Below, one piece after another: positions 12,300 to 25,500 of a stretch of DNA of 64,000 bases; position 1 is the stretch's first letter, and each line of letters opens with the position of its first letter. The position numbers and the translations under genes were made by a program. This DNA is from Owenia fusiformis. Lineage: Eukaryota > Annelida > Polychaeta > Sabellida > Oweniidae. Where the stretch lies: assembly GCA_903813345.2 (NCBI GenBank), contig CAIIXF020000011.1:20505754-20569753 (forward strand), read 5' to 3'. Under the pieces are notes generated by a model that ran no database searches, was not told where the DNA came from, and saw only the letters and a program-made list of their open reading frames with translations.

Positions 12300-13470
12300 T
12301 GGTGTTGCTCAAAAGTGAAGCGAATGATGGCTAAAATGACAGAAAATGAAAAAAAACAGATATAATTTTTTGCTGATTTTTTGTAACAAGATTATTTCAA
12401 ACCACTTGCCACTATTTTGGACTGACTGAGAGACAGATGGACAAATCGATGTTAAGTAAAATGGCTGAAAAAACGGAAATAATTTTTTGCCAATTTTTTG
12501 TAACAAAATTATTTCATACAACTACTCTTTACAGTGACATGGCTTTTTGCAATGCAGGACACCTGAAATTATTTGTAAAGCTAGGAAATGGGCCAAAAGT
12601 GAATTTCGCGAGACAAAAGTGACGGCCATTTTGAAAATAGGCGAGCTTTTGAACCAGGAGTCATAGAGGAGTTTTTTGTATTGATGTTAAACAAAAATAA
12701 CTGAACTGGAATCCTATCGACAGAGATTTCAAGCAAATGGTCCAAAGGAGGATTTCGTAACTGAAATGGCTGAAAATAAAAAAACGGATATAATATTTTG
12801 CCGATTTTTTGTAAGAAAATTGTTTCATACAACTACTCTTTACAGTGATATGGCTTTCTACAATGCAGGACAGCTGAAATTATTTGTAAAGCTAGGAAAT
12901 GAGCCAAAAGTGAATTTCGCGAGACAAGAATGGCGGCCATCTTGAAAATAGGCGAGCTTTTGAACCAAGAGTCATAGGAGAGTTTTCTGTATTGATGTTG
13001 AACAAAATTAACTTAAAACGGGAATCCTATCGACAGAGGGTTTAAGGCAAATGGTCCAAAAGTGGATTTTGCGAGACAGATGGACAAATCAATGTTTACC
13101 AAAATGGCTGAAAATAAGAAAAATGGATATAATTGTTTGCTGATTTTTCGTCACAAAATTATTTCATACATCTACTTTTTGCATTGACATGGATTTTTAC
13201 AATGTTGGACACTTGAAATTATTTGTAAAGCTAGGAAATGGGTCAAAAGTGAATTTAGCGAGACAAAAATGGCGGCCATTTTGAAAATAGGCAAGCTTTT
13301 GAACCAGGAGTTATAGGGAAGTTTTCTGTATTGATGTTGAACAGAAACAACTTAAAACAGGAATCCTATCGACAGAGGTTTTAAAACGTGCCACTGTTGT
13401 TGACGGAAAAGTGGATTTCTCGAGTCAGATGGACAAATCAATGTTAACTAAAATGGCTGAAAATAAAAAA
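12300..13470. repeat. Tandem repeat, 311-339 bp unit, about 3.5 copies
   Basis: Blocks such as aatggcggccattttgaaaa recur at 12620, 12930 and 13270. Each unit also holds aaaatggctgaaaata and ttatttgtaaagctagg. They lie inside the right part of the 7787-13538 element. Confidence 0.85.
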
Positions 13471-13543
13471 CGAAGCCTGAAAGTTCTTCCATCCTGTTAT
13501 GCTGACGTAATATCAGCGTAACTAGGTGATTACCAGTGATTTA

Positions 13544-15535
13544 GAGTGACCGATGTATGGAAACTCTGTCGATAATATGATGTACATTGTATACTAATGC
13601 GTGAGAAGATATAATCTAATAGATGTCACTGCCTATCCTGATTTTCAAGAACGCTATAAATACATACTAATTAAAACTTAAACGCCTCATATTTAATTTA
13701 AAATCGTTTTTGAACAATTTTCAGTTCAAAATATTATATTGAATTTGTCACATATTCTTGAAAATCAGAAATTCGGGCCACATACATGAGGATTATATAC
13801 TTGCGGATTTTGCAAACAGGATTCATCCCGAGGGAAATAAATAAATACATATTACATAAATCCTGTATCCAAAACCGACCGAACATAACAGCTTTAGCCC
13901 AAACCTGAGGGTACGATGTCCTGGATCGGTTAAGAGAAATTATTTTCAGTATAGACTACAACACTAACATATTTATGAAGTATTGAAACTATAGAGAATT
14001 TAAAACGTGTTTTGCAATATAGCCAAATTAATACATGTAACTTGTTCACGTCCCTGTTAGAATCTATCGTTATTTTGATCGCTGCCACTAGTTCTGATGG
14101 TGAAGGAATGTAACATATGTATCTGATGGCCTTGTAAAATGAGAAGACGAATGCAGCAGGTTTTGAGATTTGAATCCAATTTTAGCATAACACCTGGAGG
14201 TTGAGGTGAAAAATGACTGACTGGTCCGGACAGTTAATGAGTTCCGACATTGATAACAAAAGCCGACAGTGGTACTATTTGGTTTACACGCGTGTGTAAG
14301 GGAAACTAGTTACTTGATTGCTTAATAACCCAAAATGACACGTCTTCCTAACATTGTAGACTGTAGACTGTTCCTGACTTACAAATATTTTCTTCTTTCG
14401 CATCCTTCGTATGTACATGGTGTTCAAGATGGCCGCTACAACAGGCCCTTTTCATTACAGATTTTTTGCGCTACAGATATTAAGAGAAAATACCTCTGAT
14501 CTACCTGTGATTATTTTTTCTATGGAAATGTTGCATTGCAATTGCTCTCAACAAAATGTGTCTGAGGTGAAACAGCATAAGATATTTATACCCTCTGGGT
14601 TTAATAAAGTTAAAGCATCATTTTCAATAATTGACTAAGAGACACGTTTGTATATTATTGACTTTTATAAAATGAAAAACGTGACCAAACCCTTTGTATC
14701 CTGATGTGGTTGCGTAATATTGTATTGTATTGTATTGTATTGCATTGCATTGCATTGTATTGTATTGTATTGTATTGCATATTATGCCTAATAATGTATA
14801 TATATTTTTAATTTGTTCTTGGATTTGACAATAGTGCTTAAAGGAAACGGGTTCTCACTTTCTGAGGTAATAGCCCTTCTTATCATATATCAGAAAAAAT
14901 AATCAAAAATAGTATTTTGATTTGATTTGCGCCATTAGAAAATACTTCCAAAAATCCTCATTTTACAGTATTTCCACCATTGGAGCATTTTTGCAATCAT
15001 AATAACAAAGTCAAAAGTGTTAAGTTCTACAAAGTGAATAATTGCGTTCTGTCAGAATATCAAACTGACGAACGATATTTGTGTAACAGGTGCTTCTGCA
15101 AACATTCTCCTTTCTTATCATCTTATCTGATGTGAGTTGTTTTTATCACTGTTTAACCTACAAATGGTTGTTGATAGGCATTAAATAGAGCGCAATTTAT
15201 ACCTGTAACAATTTGTTTTCGGCTTAAATGGATCCATACACTGTAAAACATTTCATAACGGTTATGCAATACAATGGAATTCAATGTACAATTCAATTCA
15301 ATGAATTGCATTTACAATACACTGTCATACAATATAGTACAATACAAGTAAATGCAATTCAGACGACAGGGCTTCATTGCTTCGTTGAGAAGCATTTTGA
15401 CTAAAAACTTCCTCATGATGGATTTTGTGCTGATATGTAGCACCTAAAAAAATCCATCCCAACGTAGCTTTTTTAACAAAATGGTACGTATGAAAGCAAT
15501 AAGACTTGCAATGTAACCCTAATTGTCCATAACAA
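13544..15535. other. Intergenic, no gene recognised
   Basis: Apart from the pentamer microsatellite nothing is identifiable. An ATG-starting frame at 14411-14638 has no recognisable domain. Confidence 0.4.
14719..14780. repeat. ATTGT/ATTGC pentanucleotide microsatellite
   Basis: About 12 tandem pentamers, alternating tgtat and tgcat blocks. Similar imperfect pentamer tracts lie near 15255-15345 and 21755-21800. Confidence 0.9.
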
Positions 15536-15539
15536 TGTA

Positions 15540-16802
15540 CACTCCCTCCATAAGTTTGGCAACCTTAGCTCCCTCATTGAACTACGTGTTAAAGTCTCTT
15601 TACATTTGTATGTTGGAATTTTTATTTACATAATCCGTGAGGGAAATGCTTTTAATATTAATATTAATACTCTTAATATAAATGTAACCACGGTGTCCAA
15701 CCCAAACGCTCTTACATGCACGACAGGGCGTTTCATTACTGAAGCTAAACAAAGAAACACTCCGGAGTAGGAAAAATGGCGGGCGGGAATGATGGGCCGT
15801 CTGACGATTTCCCAAATAATGGGAATAAGAGGTATGTGTTACTTATTTCGAGTATACCGTTCGATGGGTGTGATATTCATGTTATACTTGGCTGGTTGTT
15901 GACGTTTGAAGCAACTTGGAAGTGCTGTACAAAGCAGTATAGTTCAAAATTCATAAACGAATTCGTCAGTCTAACGGTCAAAACCACTTTTGTCGAGACA
16001 TGTGATTAGTTGTGGAAAGATTAGAGCATCAGATTATATTTTGGTCAATTTACAAAGCCCGAAAAACAAGTTTTAAAAATGATAACAACCTCACATTAAA
16101 GAAACGCTGCGACCTGGTTAATACAGTGAACTGGAAACGCTGCGGTACTAGTCTACATATGATTAGGCATTTAGGAATTAGCTTGACTTTCCTTTTCAGT
16201 AAGAGAAAGAAAAGATCTATTATATCCTTTGGCATCAAAAGAAGGAAGATTAATTCACATATAAACGTTTCGAGGAAAACAAGTGACTTTTCGAGAACAA
16301 GTAATGGATTTGAACTGGGATTTTAGCAAATGAGAATATACGAGTTTGTGATCTACTACTTTGACAGAAAGATTGACGTTTTCATTTAAATACTAATTTA
16401 ATTCATAATTTGTGGTCATCAATTGGTCACCTCCAGATTCGTTCCATCTACACTACGGAGCTTTGATCAAGCAAATAATAGTTTACCACCAGAAGTTGAA
16501 TAAATAAGATCTTTGCCCGGGGAATTGTTCATCGAATGGTACATAATATGTCACCATAACGTATGATATGTAGGAGAAACGAGTGAAACAGTACTTACGG
16601 TCATAGTGGGATCTTCAAAAGCCGCCATTTTATTTCGCTCCGCAGCGTTTCCACGTGAATGAAACGCTCCGTCGTGCGTGTAAGAGCGTTTGGGTTGGAC
16701 ACCGTGGTAACTTGACTTCATTTCCAATGCCACCAAAGTTTACCAATTTTTTCCTCAGTTACAATAGTAGGAAAATTGATGATAGATGTGATGAAGGGGG
16801 TG
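15540..16802. mobile_element. Mariner-type MITE (CACTCCC ends), split by a second element
   Basis: The left end CACTCCCTCCATAAGTTTGG follows TA at 15538-15539. It matches the family member at 17031-17903 up to the point where the 15689-16706 element enters, and the match resumes after it. The right end appears shortened (ggtg then TA at 16803). Confidence 0.75.
15689..16706. mobile_element. 1.02-kb element, TIRs starting CACGGTG, 5-bp TSD GTAAC
   Basis: TIRs agree at about 47 of the first 50 bases (CACGGTGTCCAACCC at each end). GTAAC lies directly outside both (15684-15688 and 16707-16711). The related uninterrupted MITE at 17155-17159 shows a single GTAAT at this point, confirming the duplication. 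Just inside each end an ATG opens a short frame inward: MAGGNDGPSDDFPNNGNKR then gtatgt on +, and MAAFEDPTMT then gtaagt on -. They resemble first exons of two converging genes. The interior carries no recognisable transposase. Confidence 0.85.
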
Positions 16803-17030
16803 TACATTTTTAAACAGTTGGTTAGTTCAAAAAATATACATGTCATGTACATACGTATACTACAAGTGCATAATAAAAGACATGTGAAGCGAGGAACTTG
16901 AAATTAGTCTTAGACTAGCATTTCACCCCATTTTACCTTTAATTAAGATGATACTGATAACTTGTTGCGAAACACGATTATTTTGTGGAACTAATATTCT
17001 TAGGTTCGAAGGCAGATGCATGTACATGTA

Positions 17031-17903
17031 CACTCCCCTCCATAAGTTTGGCAACCTTTTTTCCCCCATTGAACTACGTGTTAAAGCCTCTTTACATTTG
17101 AATTTTTATTTACTTAACCTGCGATGAAAATACTTATATACTATTGATGGAAACGTAATTTGACTTTAATTCCAATACCTCCAAATTTTCTCAATTTTTT
17201 TCCTCAATTACAGTAGGTCGAAAATTGATGATGAATTTGATGAATTTTTGAAAATCGACATTTCCATGTTAACCAATCGGAAATGGTAGGTTTGCCGCAA
17301 GTCATATGACAGAATATCCATCCGAGTCCTTGCAAAAATACGAGTTAGGCAGGTAATTGAATTTGCTAACTTTATTTAACAAAAAATTGATATGTTTCTT
17401 CAGGTTCAACAAAGTTATAGGGCTTTAAAGTCAAAATTGTTTTTCAAAAAACCTCTCCCATTGAAATAACACAGGAGGCGAAAAATTCTTTTCAAAAATG
17501 ACTTTGAAGCGCTGTAACTTTAATATTCATCAAATAAACTAAACACTTAGTGTTAAAAAAAGTTAGACAATTCAATTTTCTATATAAAAATATTTTTGCT
17601 GAGATCTTTTACTGAAAAGATATCCTGATTTCTGATATGCCCCGAACCCTCCCTTTCCCATTGGATTACATGGGAATGACGATTTTCAAAAAGTCATCAA
17701 ATTTATCATCAATTTTCGACCTATTGTAATTGAGGAAAAAAATTGAGAAAATTTGGAGGTATTGGAAATAAAGTCAAGTTAGGTTTCCATTAATATTATA
17801 AGTTATTTCATCGCCGTTTAAGTAAATAAAAATTCAAACGTAAAGAGGCTTTAACACGTAGTTCAATGGAGAAAAAAGGTTGCCAAACTTATGGAGGGGA
17901 GTG
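17031..17903. mobile_element. Mariner-type MITE, 873 bp, TA flanks
   Basis: Long inverted arms (about 230 bp) begin CACTCCCCTCCATAAGTT and are bounded by TA at 17029-17030 and 17904-17905. No transposase. Same family as 15540-16802. Confidence 0.9.
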
Positions 17904-18024
17904 TATTTTGTATCATACGACTTCTGACAACAATATATTCAAGATTTATTCACAATAAATTTCATATATCTTTTTTCGGCATTCATTTTTATTTTTTGAT
18001 TAGTAATCCATCCCGTCATAGATA

Positions 18025-18138
18025 CACTCCCAACCATAAATATGGAAACCGGACCTCTCCATTTGGATTACGTACCAAAGTCTGTTTAGGTTTTGCGATC
18101 GTCAAAAATCCCAGTTGCAATACTTATGGAGGGAAGTG
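18025..18138. mobile_element. Short mariner-type MITE, 114 bp
   Basis: Ends CACTCCCAACCATAAA and the inverse of CACTTCCCTCCATAAG, flanked by TA on both sides (18023-18024, 18139-18140). Confidence 0.85.
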
Positions 18139-18139
18139 T

Positions 18140-19490
18140 ATATGACATATGCGTTCAATAACCGATATTATTTGAGGATTTATAATATCTCTAAGCTTAA
18201 TCATTCCACTAACTTTGACATAATCTTGGGATTTTTAGTGATTTTATCTGCAAAAAATATAATTTGAAGCTTAAGACTCAATCATATCAATTTATAATTC
18301 TTATTTAATTTCAGGTGGTGAGCTTATAATGGTAATCCAGCGGATAATGTGATTAATTAAAATCGCCCAATCCGAGTCTCTGGATCGTATTAAGTATCTA
18401 GATAGCCAGCTCTATCGTCAGAGATGTCACTGCTGGAAGAAGCGATCGAGAGGAGTCGAAGTTTCTAGCTTCAGCTACCTTACAACTTGGTCTGTAATAA
18501 GGCGAAATATCACAGGGTAACGTAACAAAGTAATGAGGACATTAGAAGATGATAGATGGATAGTTGAATCAATTTCTGAACAAAGGAATCGTCAGTATAA
18601 GATCTCAGACGGGAATTGTTTTAAACAGCGTTGGAATAATATTAATGATGAGCTCAAATAAGTTGGTTAATCTACGGCGTCGTTTGATGCTATAATCCTT
18701 GTGCTAATCTTTGTTTTAGTAAGTAAATCTCGACCTTAGAGATACGAGTGGATAAAATAAATAAAGTACTGGATAATGTGAACAGTAGAAACTTTCTGTC
18801 CAGTTTTGCAGCTGCCCCAAAATCGTTTTAGTGAGATACGGAGCAAAAACATTAGTTTAACAACTGGATTTAATGGACACCTGATGGAAAGTATTAATGT
18901 AACTGCGATGGTTTTCTTTTTAACACGAGCAGGAAATGAAAGTATGCATATTTAAAGATAACCAATCGAAGGATAATAGCTTACATGAATGATTAATTCC
19001 GAAATATTCGATGTACAGTTTTCTCTTATTTAAAAGATTTATACAGGCAATGTAATGTAAAAATAAATAACTTCAAACGAGATTAATAGTGTTGGCTGAG
19101 CGACTGACTTAGGAATTGTGTATAAATGAACAACGTATGCAGTGATTCATCACAGACAATCGGGAAAATTTTACTTTGAAATTAATCAAAGTTGAAAACA
19201 ATGGCCAATTTTTTATCATGGATTATAATCTAGGAAGAATGCTATCACTTTAGCCAGGAAGTCACAATTACGTGAAACCATAATTTTTATCATTTACATA
19301 CGAACTTGAACTCGCTCGCTTCATCTGGATCTAGGGTCTTTGACAACACAGAATGTAACTCAAATAATGCGACATTGACAGGTATCTTTCTCTGCCTGTG
19401 ATTTCCGTATCACTTTGATCTTGAATCTCGTATTGGATAGAACAGCAACAAATAATGAGAGATATAAGTGAGATAACCAAGGATTAAACA
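18140..19490 (+). other. Upstream region of the receptor gene
   Basis: Presumed promoter and 5' UTR territory. No upstream exon could be defined. The only candidate signal is the TATA-like sequence at 19121. Confidence 0.4.
19121..19160 (+). promoter_or_regulatory. Possible TATA box and start region of the receptor gene
   Basis: TATAAATG at 19121 is followed about 27 nt later by a TCATCAC Inr-like sequence. This would give a 5' UTR of about 340 nt with several upstream ATGs, including a 10-codon uORF starting at 19201. It rests on position and motif only. TATA-like words are frequent in DNA this AT-rich. Confidence 0.25.
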
Positions 19491-19557
19491 ATGCGATGGT
19501 GCAGCGCCATATATCCCGCAGCACTCGTTACATTCACTGTTTGGATAAGTTGCAAAG
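19491..19557 (+). CDS. RXFP-like exon 1: start codon and signal peptide
   Basis: Starts [13 protein letters not shown], with a hydrophobic core (residues 6-19) typical of a cleaved signal peptide. It ends in phase 1 at a gtaatt donor, and the split Gly codon joins exactly to the LDLa exon. The start was chosen because this is the first Met of the hydrophobic segment. It cannot be confirmed that no further 5' exon exists. The distance to exon 2 is 7.7 kb, so this assignment is less certain than those of the other exons. Confidence 0.7.
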
Positions 19558-22500
19558 GTAATTTCATTTCCCATTACTTTTTATTTATTAAGTTAATATA
19601 ATTAAAACACTGTAAAAGAAGGGTAGTTATGGCAGATTATGATCTATAGGGGTGGCAAAGTTTCAAGCAAAATGTAGAATTGGCCTAACAATCTATGATC
19701 TCAAATACAACATCTCCCAAAAGATGCGTGATATGCTATGTATACATTGGTGAAGTTATTACCAATTTGAAGTGCAAAAGTTGTTTAAAAAATGTCAAAA
19801 AATGTTTAAATTCTCCCAAATAATAAAAAAGGAAACGATTTTTTACATTATTGTAAAAATCTATAAGTTTTTCCGGAATAAAGTGTACACTTTGGGGATA
19901 TCTGCAAAACTTCTAAAATGAACTGTTTTAGAGACTGAAAACATTCTGCAATGTGTACCACAAACATTTTTAATTGTATGTCAATTTTTTAGTAAGCGAA
20001 ATAAAAATAAAAATGTATTTCGGCTCGTCCTTGTGCCCAATAGATAGTAGATAGCAGGCGATATCCAATAATTGTGTATGATTAACGTGATATTATTTTT
20101 AGTGTAGAGTAAAGTTTAATAATTGGACTATTAATTAACTGGCATATAGAAAATTGACATATTCTTTCAAATAGTTAGCAATAATATACGTTCAAGTATA
20201 AGTGAAATGAAATTAAGCGTTTTGCAAAAAGATACGTATACAAAATTTTGTCGATCAATTCTAATGTACTTTTTATCAAAAATAAATATTTTTCTCAAAA
20301 TTCCTTGTTTTAAAATTGGATTGGATGGTAATATGACATCATGTCAAGTATCATCGAGATTTCCTACCAATAATCACTTATAATATAAACAACGTTAAGC
20401 GACGGCTCCGTTTGAATGGATAGAGCTACTCAACAAATGATGACGCAATACACACATTTTATAAGACATAAGGAATTCATAAACACGCTATAAGTGCGTT
20501 GTGAAATCTCTCTATATTCCAGTGTCTGAACATTGCTTATAGAAATTCTCCAATAATTAACAATTCTTATAAAATTATTATTCTCAAAATTAACCTGCAA
20601 GTGATCAATTGGTTAATAGATAATTTTGTAACTGATGAACATCGAAAAGTTTACCAGATACACAAAGGTGACACCCGATAACGCTTTCCAATGATGTATT
20701 GGAACCTTAGGGCAAACTGCGTCATTTTTTACCTTAACAGAGTGTGTTCGAAGCCTTCGATTGCAAAGTGCTAGATTTGTGTAGTCTGATTTGTGTTGTT
20801 TATTTATACTATTAACTAAAGATAAACATGAGTTATTGGCATACGAATTTTGCCATAATTTTGGAGTATTTCAAGTTGTTGATTATATCAAAAAGTAGAT
20901 GATGAACCCGTTTTGAATTAATGTCAAAATGAACCATAGGCATCTAGGTATTCGTACCTCTACAACGATGCCACATACTGGCATAACTCAAAAATAGTGC
21001 GCTACCAATTATTTCATTGTCGTATATAATAGAATGAATTAGACCTCTGTTGCTCTAGCAACGGAAAATTACCTTTTTTTTATTTGACCTTGCTGATCAA
21101 TAAATAGGTCATCCTTCCAGGAGATAAATATCAGATCTTTCACCGTCGTCTTTCAGAAATCAATCGATTCTTTTTGTTAACTATTGATATCTTTAAAGAT
21201 AGTTTCTAAAGGTTCAAATGAATCCCAGTTAATAACGTTATACGTAACAAATGTAAATATGTCAATTACACGCGTAGAATTACACGATTGCTAAAGATTC
21301 ACGACAAGAAATAAACCACTTCTGTCTCAAAGAGATTTTTACTAAGAGCAGCTGCACTGTTTTACATTGAACTAGATGAAAGTCGCGATGATCGAGATAG
21401 TGCGTTCATGTTATCGTGATCATGTACATGAGAATGAGAGTTTCCAGGTATCTAAATTCAGCCAGGTGATCATGGTTTTACTAATGATGAAGAATCGTTT
21501 TTTTTATGGGCAAAGAATTTAGCTAATTATTAGCTTTGAACTTGTTTTTCAGAATTTATACTATAAGTGATGAATATAAAAGAATTCCAAGCTTAAGCAA
21601 TAAGACAGAGATCACGTCTCTTCAGGCAGTTTGTCACAATTCTTCCACTATATTTTTCTTTTATGACTTCATACTAGAATGTTCCTTCGAAAATGTGTTT
21701 CCCTAAGTCACAACAGGCTCTTAAGTCTGCTAATATTTGATATAAGTAGCCGTACGATACAAGACAGTACAATATGATACAATACAATACAATATAACGC
21801 AATAAATACATTCGTCAACGTTGTAAATAAAACAATTCTCTTCAAGACACACTTATCATTCTGAAAATAAACATTTTAAAGTTAATTTTGAAAAAATGTC
21901 ATTATCGAACCTCGTGCAGTTGATGTAAAAGTGCTGTGAGTTATAGTCTATTATGCGTGAGTTAAAACTAGGATTCCATCCGATGAAAGTCTGTGACAGC
22001 TGCGCCTGTCAATAGATGGCAAACTAGTGCTACGTTTATTGATAATGCAACTTGATATTGAATCTATTTCTTACCAAGAATACACATGTTTCTACAGGTT
22101 TACAATTTGCAAGTAGATTTGTTTTAGTTTCATCATCACGATTAATTCTATCGAACTTAGAGTGTGTACATCTTGATTCAGAAGGTTTAATTTGCTCCAG
22201 CGTGTGATATAACACCCTTGAAGTCGAAGATGGAGAATGATACGTGTTCCCTCTACATCATACACGTGTATTTGCATTATTATTCCATGGGCAGGGAAAT
22301 GAGATGAGTGCCATTTACATTCATTTGGCTTCGCTTAGCTTCGTCTACAGTTAGTTTCTGCGTCCAGCCACATGGAACTAGACTAAAATGACGGACGAGT
22401 GTGGAGCTCTAAGTGTTCTGGGCTACCCAAGTATTCCGACTCTTGCCGAAGTATTGTGACTTGACCCAAGAATTCTGCGTTTACTTATTTTATCAAATAC

Positions 22501-25500
22501 AGTTGGTACGATGATTCAAATTTCATTTCAATGTTTTTTCAAGCGATGACTTTTGAAATTAAGTTGCTGAAACCACTTACCGGTTGTGTGTGGCTGCCTC
22601 GTCCAAATTTTCAAAAAGGGCCAACATTTTTTCAAGCAAAGGGACTATTTTCATCTGAATTTTCAAATTTGATAAAATAAGTGAACTCGGAATTGGTAAC
22701 CCAGAACAATTTGGTTTCCACAGACGTGATACGATAAGAAAAAAGAAAACCCGACCACAAAAAGTAGATGCATTCTATTTGCGAACACGGAACTATTTGT
22801 TCGAACGACCTTGGTATATTTCTGATTTTAGAATTGATTGACATATCGAAATTGCCAGATTGGTCCAACAATGTATTTATTTGACAGAAGGAAACAAACT
22901 GACAGATCAGTAGTGCTTTTTGCGGTCGCTCTTATCTTAATTTGACTCTTGATGTATATTTAGACTGATTTGATGCACTCTCTTATTCCGTGCTATATTC
23001 CCAATACGACTATCAATTCGGTCTATTACTCTAAGGATTCGTTTCATACAGGTTTTGCTTTCAACATCTGATCGTGCCTTAGACTCAAAATCAGAAGTTT
23101 GAATTGAATTTATTTAAAAGGCCATCTCAATGATCTATATTTTGGAAAATAAAGCTCAGAATGACATAATTTCTAATTTTGATTATCAAACAAAGTCCAT
23201 CCTTTAATATCCTGTACAAATTGTTCAAAATATATCGGGGGCTGTTATAGGGGCTTAAAGACATTCGTCCTTTGGATCGAAACATTCAAAATATATACAG
23301 CGATACCAGGCAGAAATGACTTTGTTCTGTACACATAGTTATTCTAAATGGTTAATCGCATTTGGCTTTCATTGCAAAAAACTCTCAATATCTCAAATAT
23401 TTTCACATTGTCCTTTTTCCAGTATCACCCTTCCCTATCTATTAACTTTGACGTAGCGTCGGCAACTCTTGATCCTAACTCGATTCCGCACATATGACTT
23501 TGGTAAAATAACACTTAGTATATCACATGGCGGAGCTGCCGATTCTTTCCTTAACAAAGGAAGGACCTCTCATATGCCTGGTAATACGAGGAATAAAACT
23601 TGATTGACCTAAGATTGACCTAAAAGATACAAATATATAACACATATGGAATATTTCTATAAAAATGATCCAGCAGAACCCGATAACATTTGGTTCCTCC
23701 ATTTTGTTACATTGTGTTGACGAAAGTCTACGTCAAACTAACATTGGTAATATTGTAGACTCCGTCAATGTAACAGAAGCGAAGGACTAAAATAGTATAT
23801 GACTACTTTTAAAAACTAAATTTCAAACCAAATGTTTAAGACGTTGACGTAGATATCCGCCAAACAATTCAACGCCCGGGAGTTGAAACGTGAGACAATT
23901 ACCACGATAGCATAGACAGGAGATAGATGGAAAACATCTCATCGGAAAATGAGAGCCAATTTAGAAACAAAAATTCAAATCATATTTCAATCTTATCTAG
24001 AAATGTCAGTTAAAACGCATCCATTTACTGCTTAATCTATCAATTATAGCCTTCGTTGCAACATCCAACGCATTTTATAAGCGTCGGCCCATATGTTTAG
24101 AATCTCAATTTTTTTTATTTAACAACATGTTATGTTATGTGTAAAGATATGTTTCTTTTGCTGTGGCAAAACATTGTGCCGAAAACTTTGGTTGGCTCGG
24201 AATTGCCATAAAAAACACATAATAGGATAAAGTCCCTTTGCGAAAGTAAATTACTTTTTTATCATTCAAAAATATAATTTATTAATGGATTGCTCGAAAA
24301 AATAGTTCAATGTTTGGCGTTAACTGTTTTGTGATATCGTGATGTATGGACGCCGTAAGATCACAAAGCCGATACGAGTTCAGACGGGGAATCAAAATGT
24401 ATTTTCGTAAATATGCCAGACTTCTGTCGGATATTGCAATATTGACCTTGAAAGCAAGTATTATCATATTGTAACTGGTACTGCTTGTACAATTGGTTCC
24501 AATCATAGCAAACTTTTAAAGTGCATTTCCAGAACTATTTTTACGCTTGTTGTTCATTTTCCAATAACTGCAATCATGGGTAATACAACCGAACAGCTGA
24601 TGGGGCAACGTGAACGTGAATTATTGACTTGCTCTGTGGTACTACAAACCATACGTAACCGTTTTTGATTTCTTTAATTGACTCTTGAGACTACTGCATA
24701 CAGTTTGATATCTCAGTCACATTTGCTCCGATTTCTGCCCGGCTAAAATGGGAAAGCCGAGTTTCCAATATCTTCAAAAATATGTGTAATCAGGGTAATA
24801 CAACATTACGTCTCTTTATAAAAAATTAAAACTTACTCTCAAGATTGCAGAAATGACGTTATTGTACTTTTAATGCATGCTACTAAAAAAAGGCAAGCAA
24901 AAATTTATCAATGGTTTTACAAAACTTGCCAGCATGATTTCTCTTCCCTCAAAAATAACAGATTGCAATCAAAATAGAAATTGTCAATAAATCTTTTATA
25001 TTTGTAGGCGAATAACAATAAACAGCTCCAATTATGATTATTTACCACAGCTTTCGATCTCTGTACAAATTATTTTATATTGAATGACGCAGAATGACAT
25101 TCTATCCATTTATCTCTTCAAATTATGCAACGGCAATCTGCAAGCTGCCTCGCATATTTCCGTTATAATCGACAAGCAAGATGTTGATCAAAATGAGTTA
25201 TATTTTGTTTCAAAGAATCTCGTTCCCTTTGAGGTTATGTGTCAACTCGACTTATACGTCTGGCACACATATCCTTTGAAGACTCCAGAGGCACTTATAC
25301 AAGTAAATTACACAAGACCAAGGTCCACTGGTCAGTATCAAGCGAAGGCAACGGCCATCACCTTCGCATCAAAGATGGCGGAGGGGAAGTGTCGATTTCG
25401 ATATTTTTAGTTTTCATCGAATTAGACTACTAGTACTTTATAGTTGACATATTGACATATATTTGAACTAAATCTGAGTTATATGGCATGGACACTCAGG

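Larger units (their letters stand above)
7787..13538. mobile_element. 5.75-kb inverted-repeat element, CACTGGT ends, 5-bp duplication
   Basis: The left end (CACTGGTGCTCACC...) and the inverted right end (CACTGGTAATCACC...) agree at about 88% over 74 bp. ATTTA lies immediately outside both (7782-7786 and 13539-13543). It contains the nested element 9158-11065 and an internal tandem array, leaving about 3.8 kb of its own. No transposase is recognisable. The TIR holds a perfect 12-bp hairpin, GTTACGCTGACG, at 7803-7829. Confidence 0.7.

Noticed and set aside
14411-14638. ORF starting with an ATGGCCGCT-like context as a first exon
   Set aside because: No domain, no matching downstream exon on the + strand before the receptor gene.
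25084-25410. 108-codon + ORF as an extra receptor exon
   Set aside because: Overlaps the arm of the 25326 element. It has no place in the LDLa receptor layout, and exon 1 already joins exon 2 in phase.
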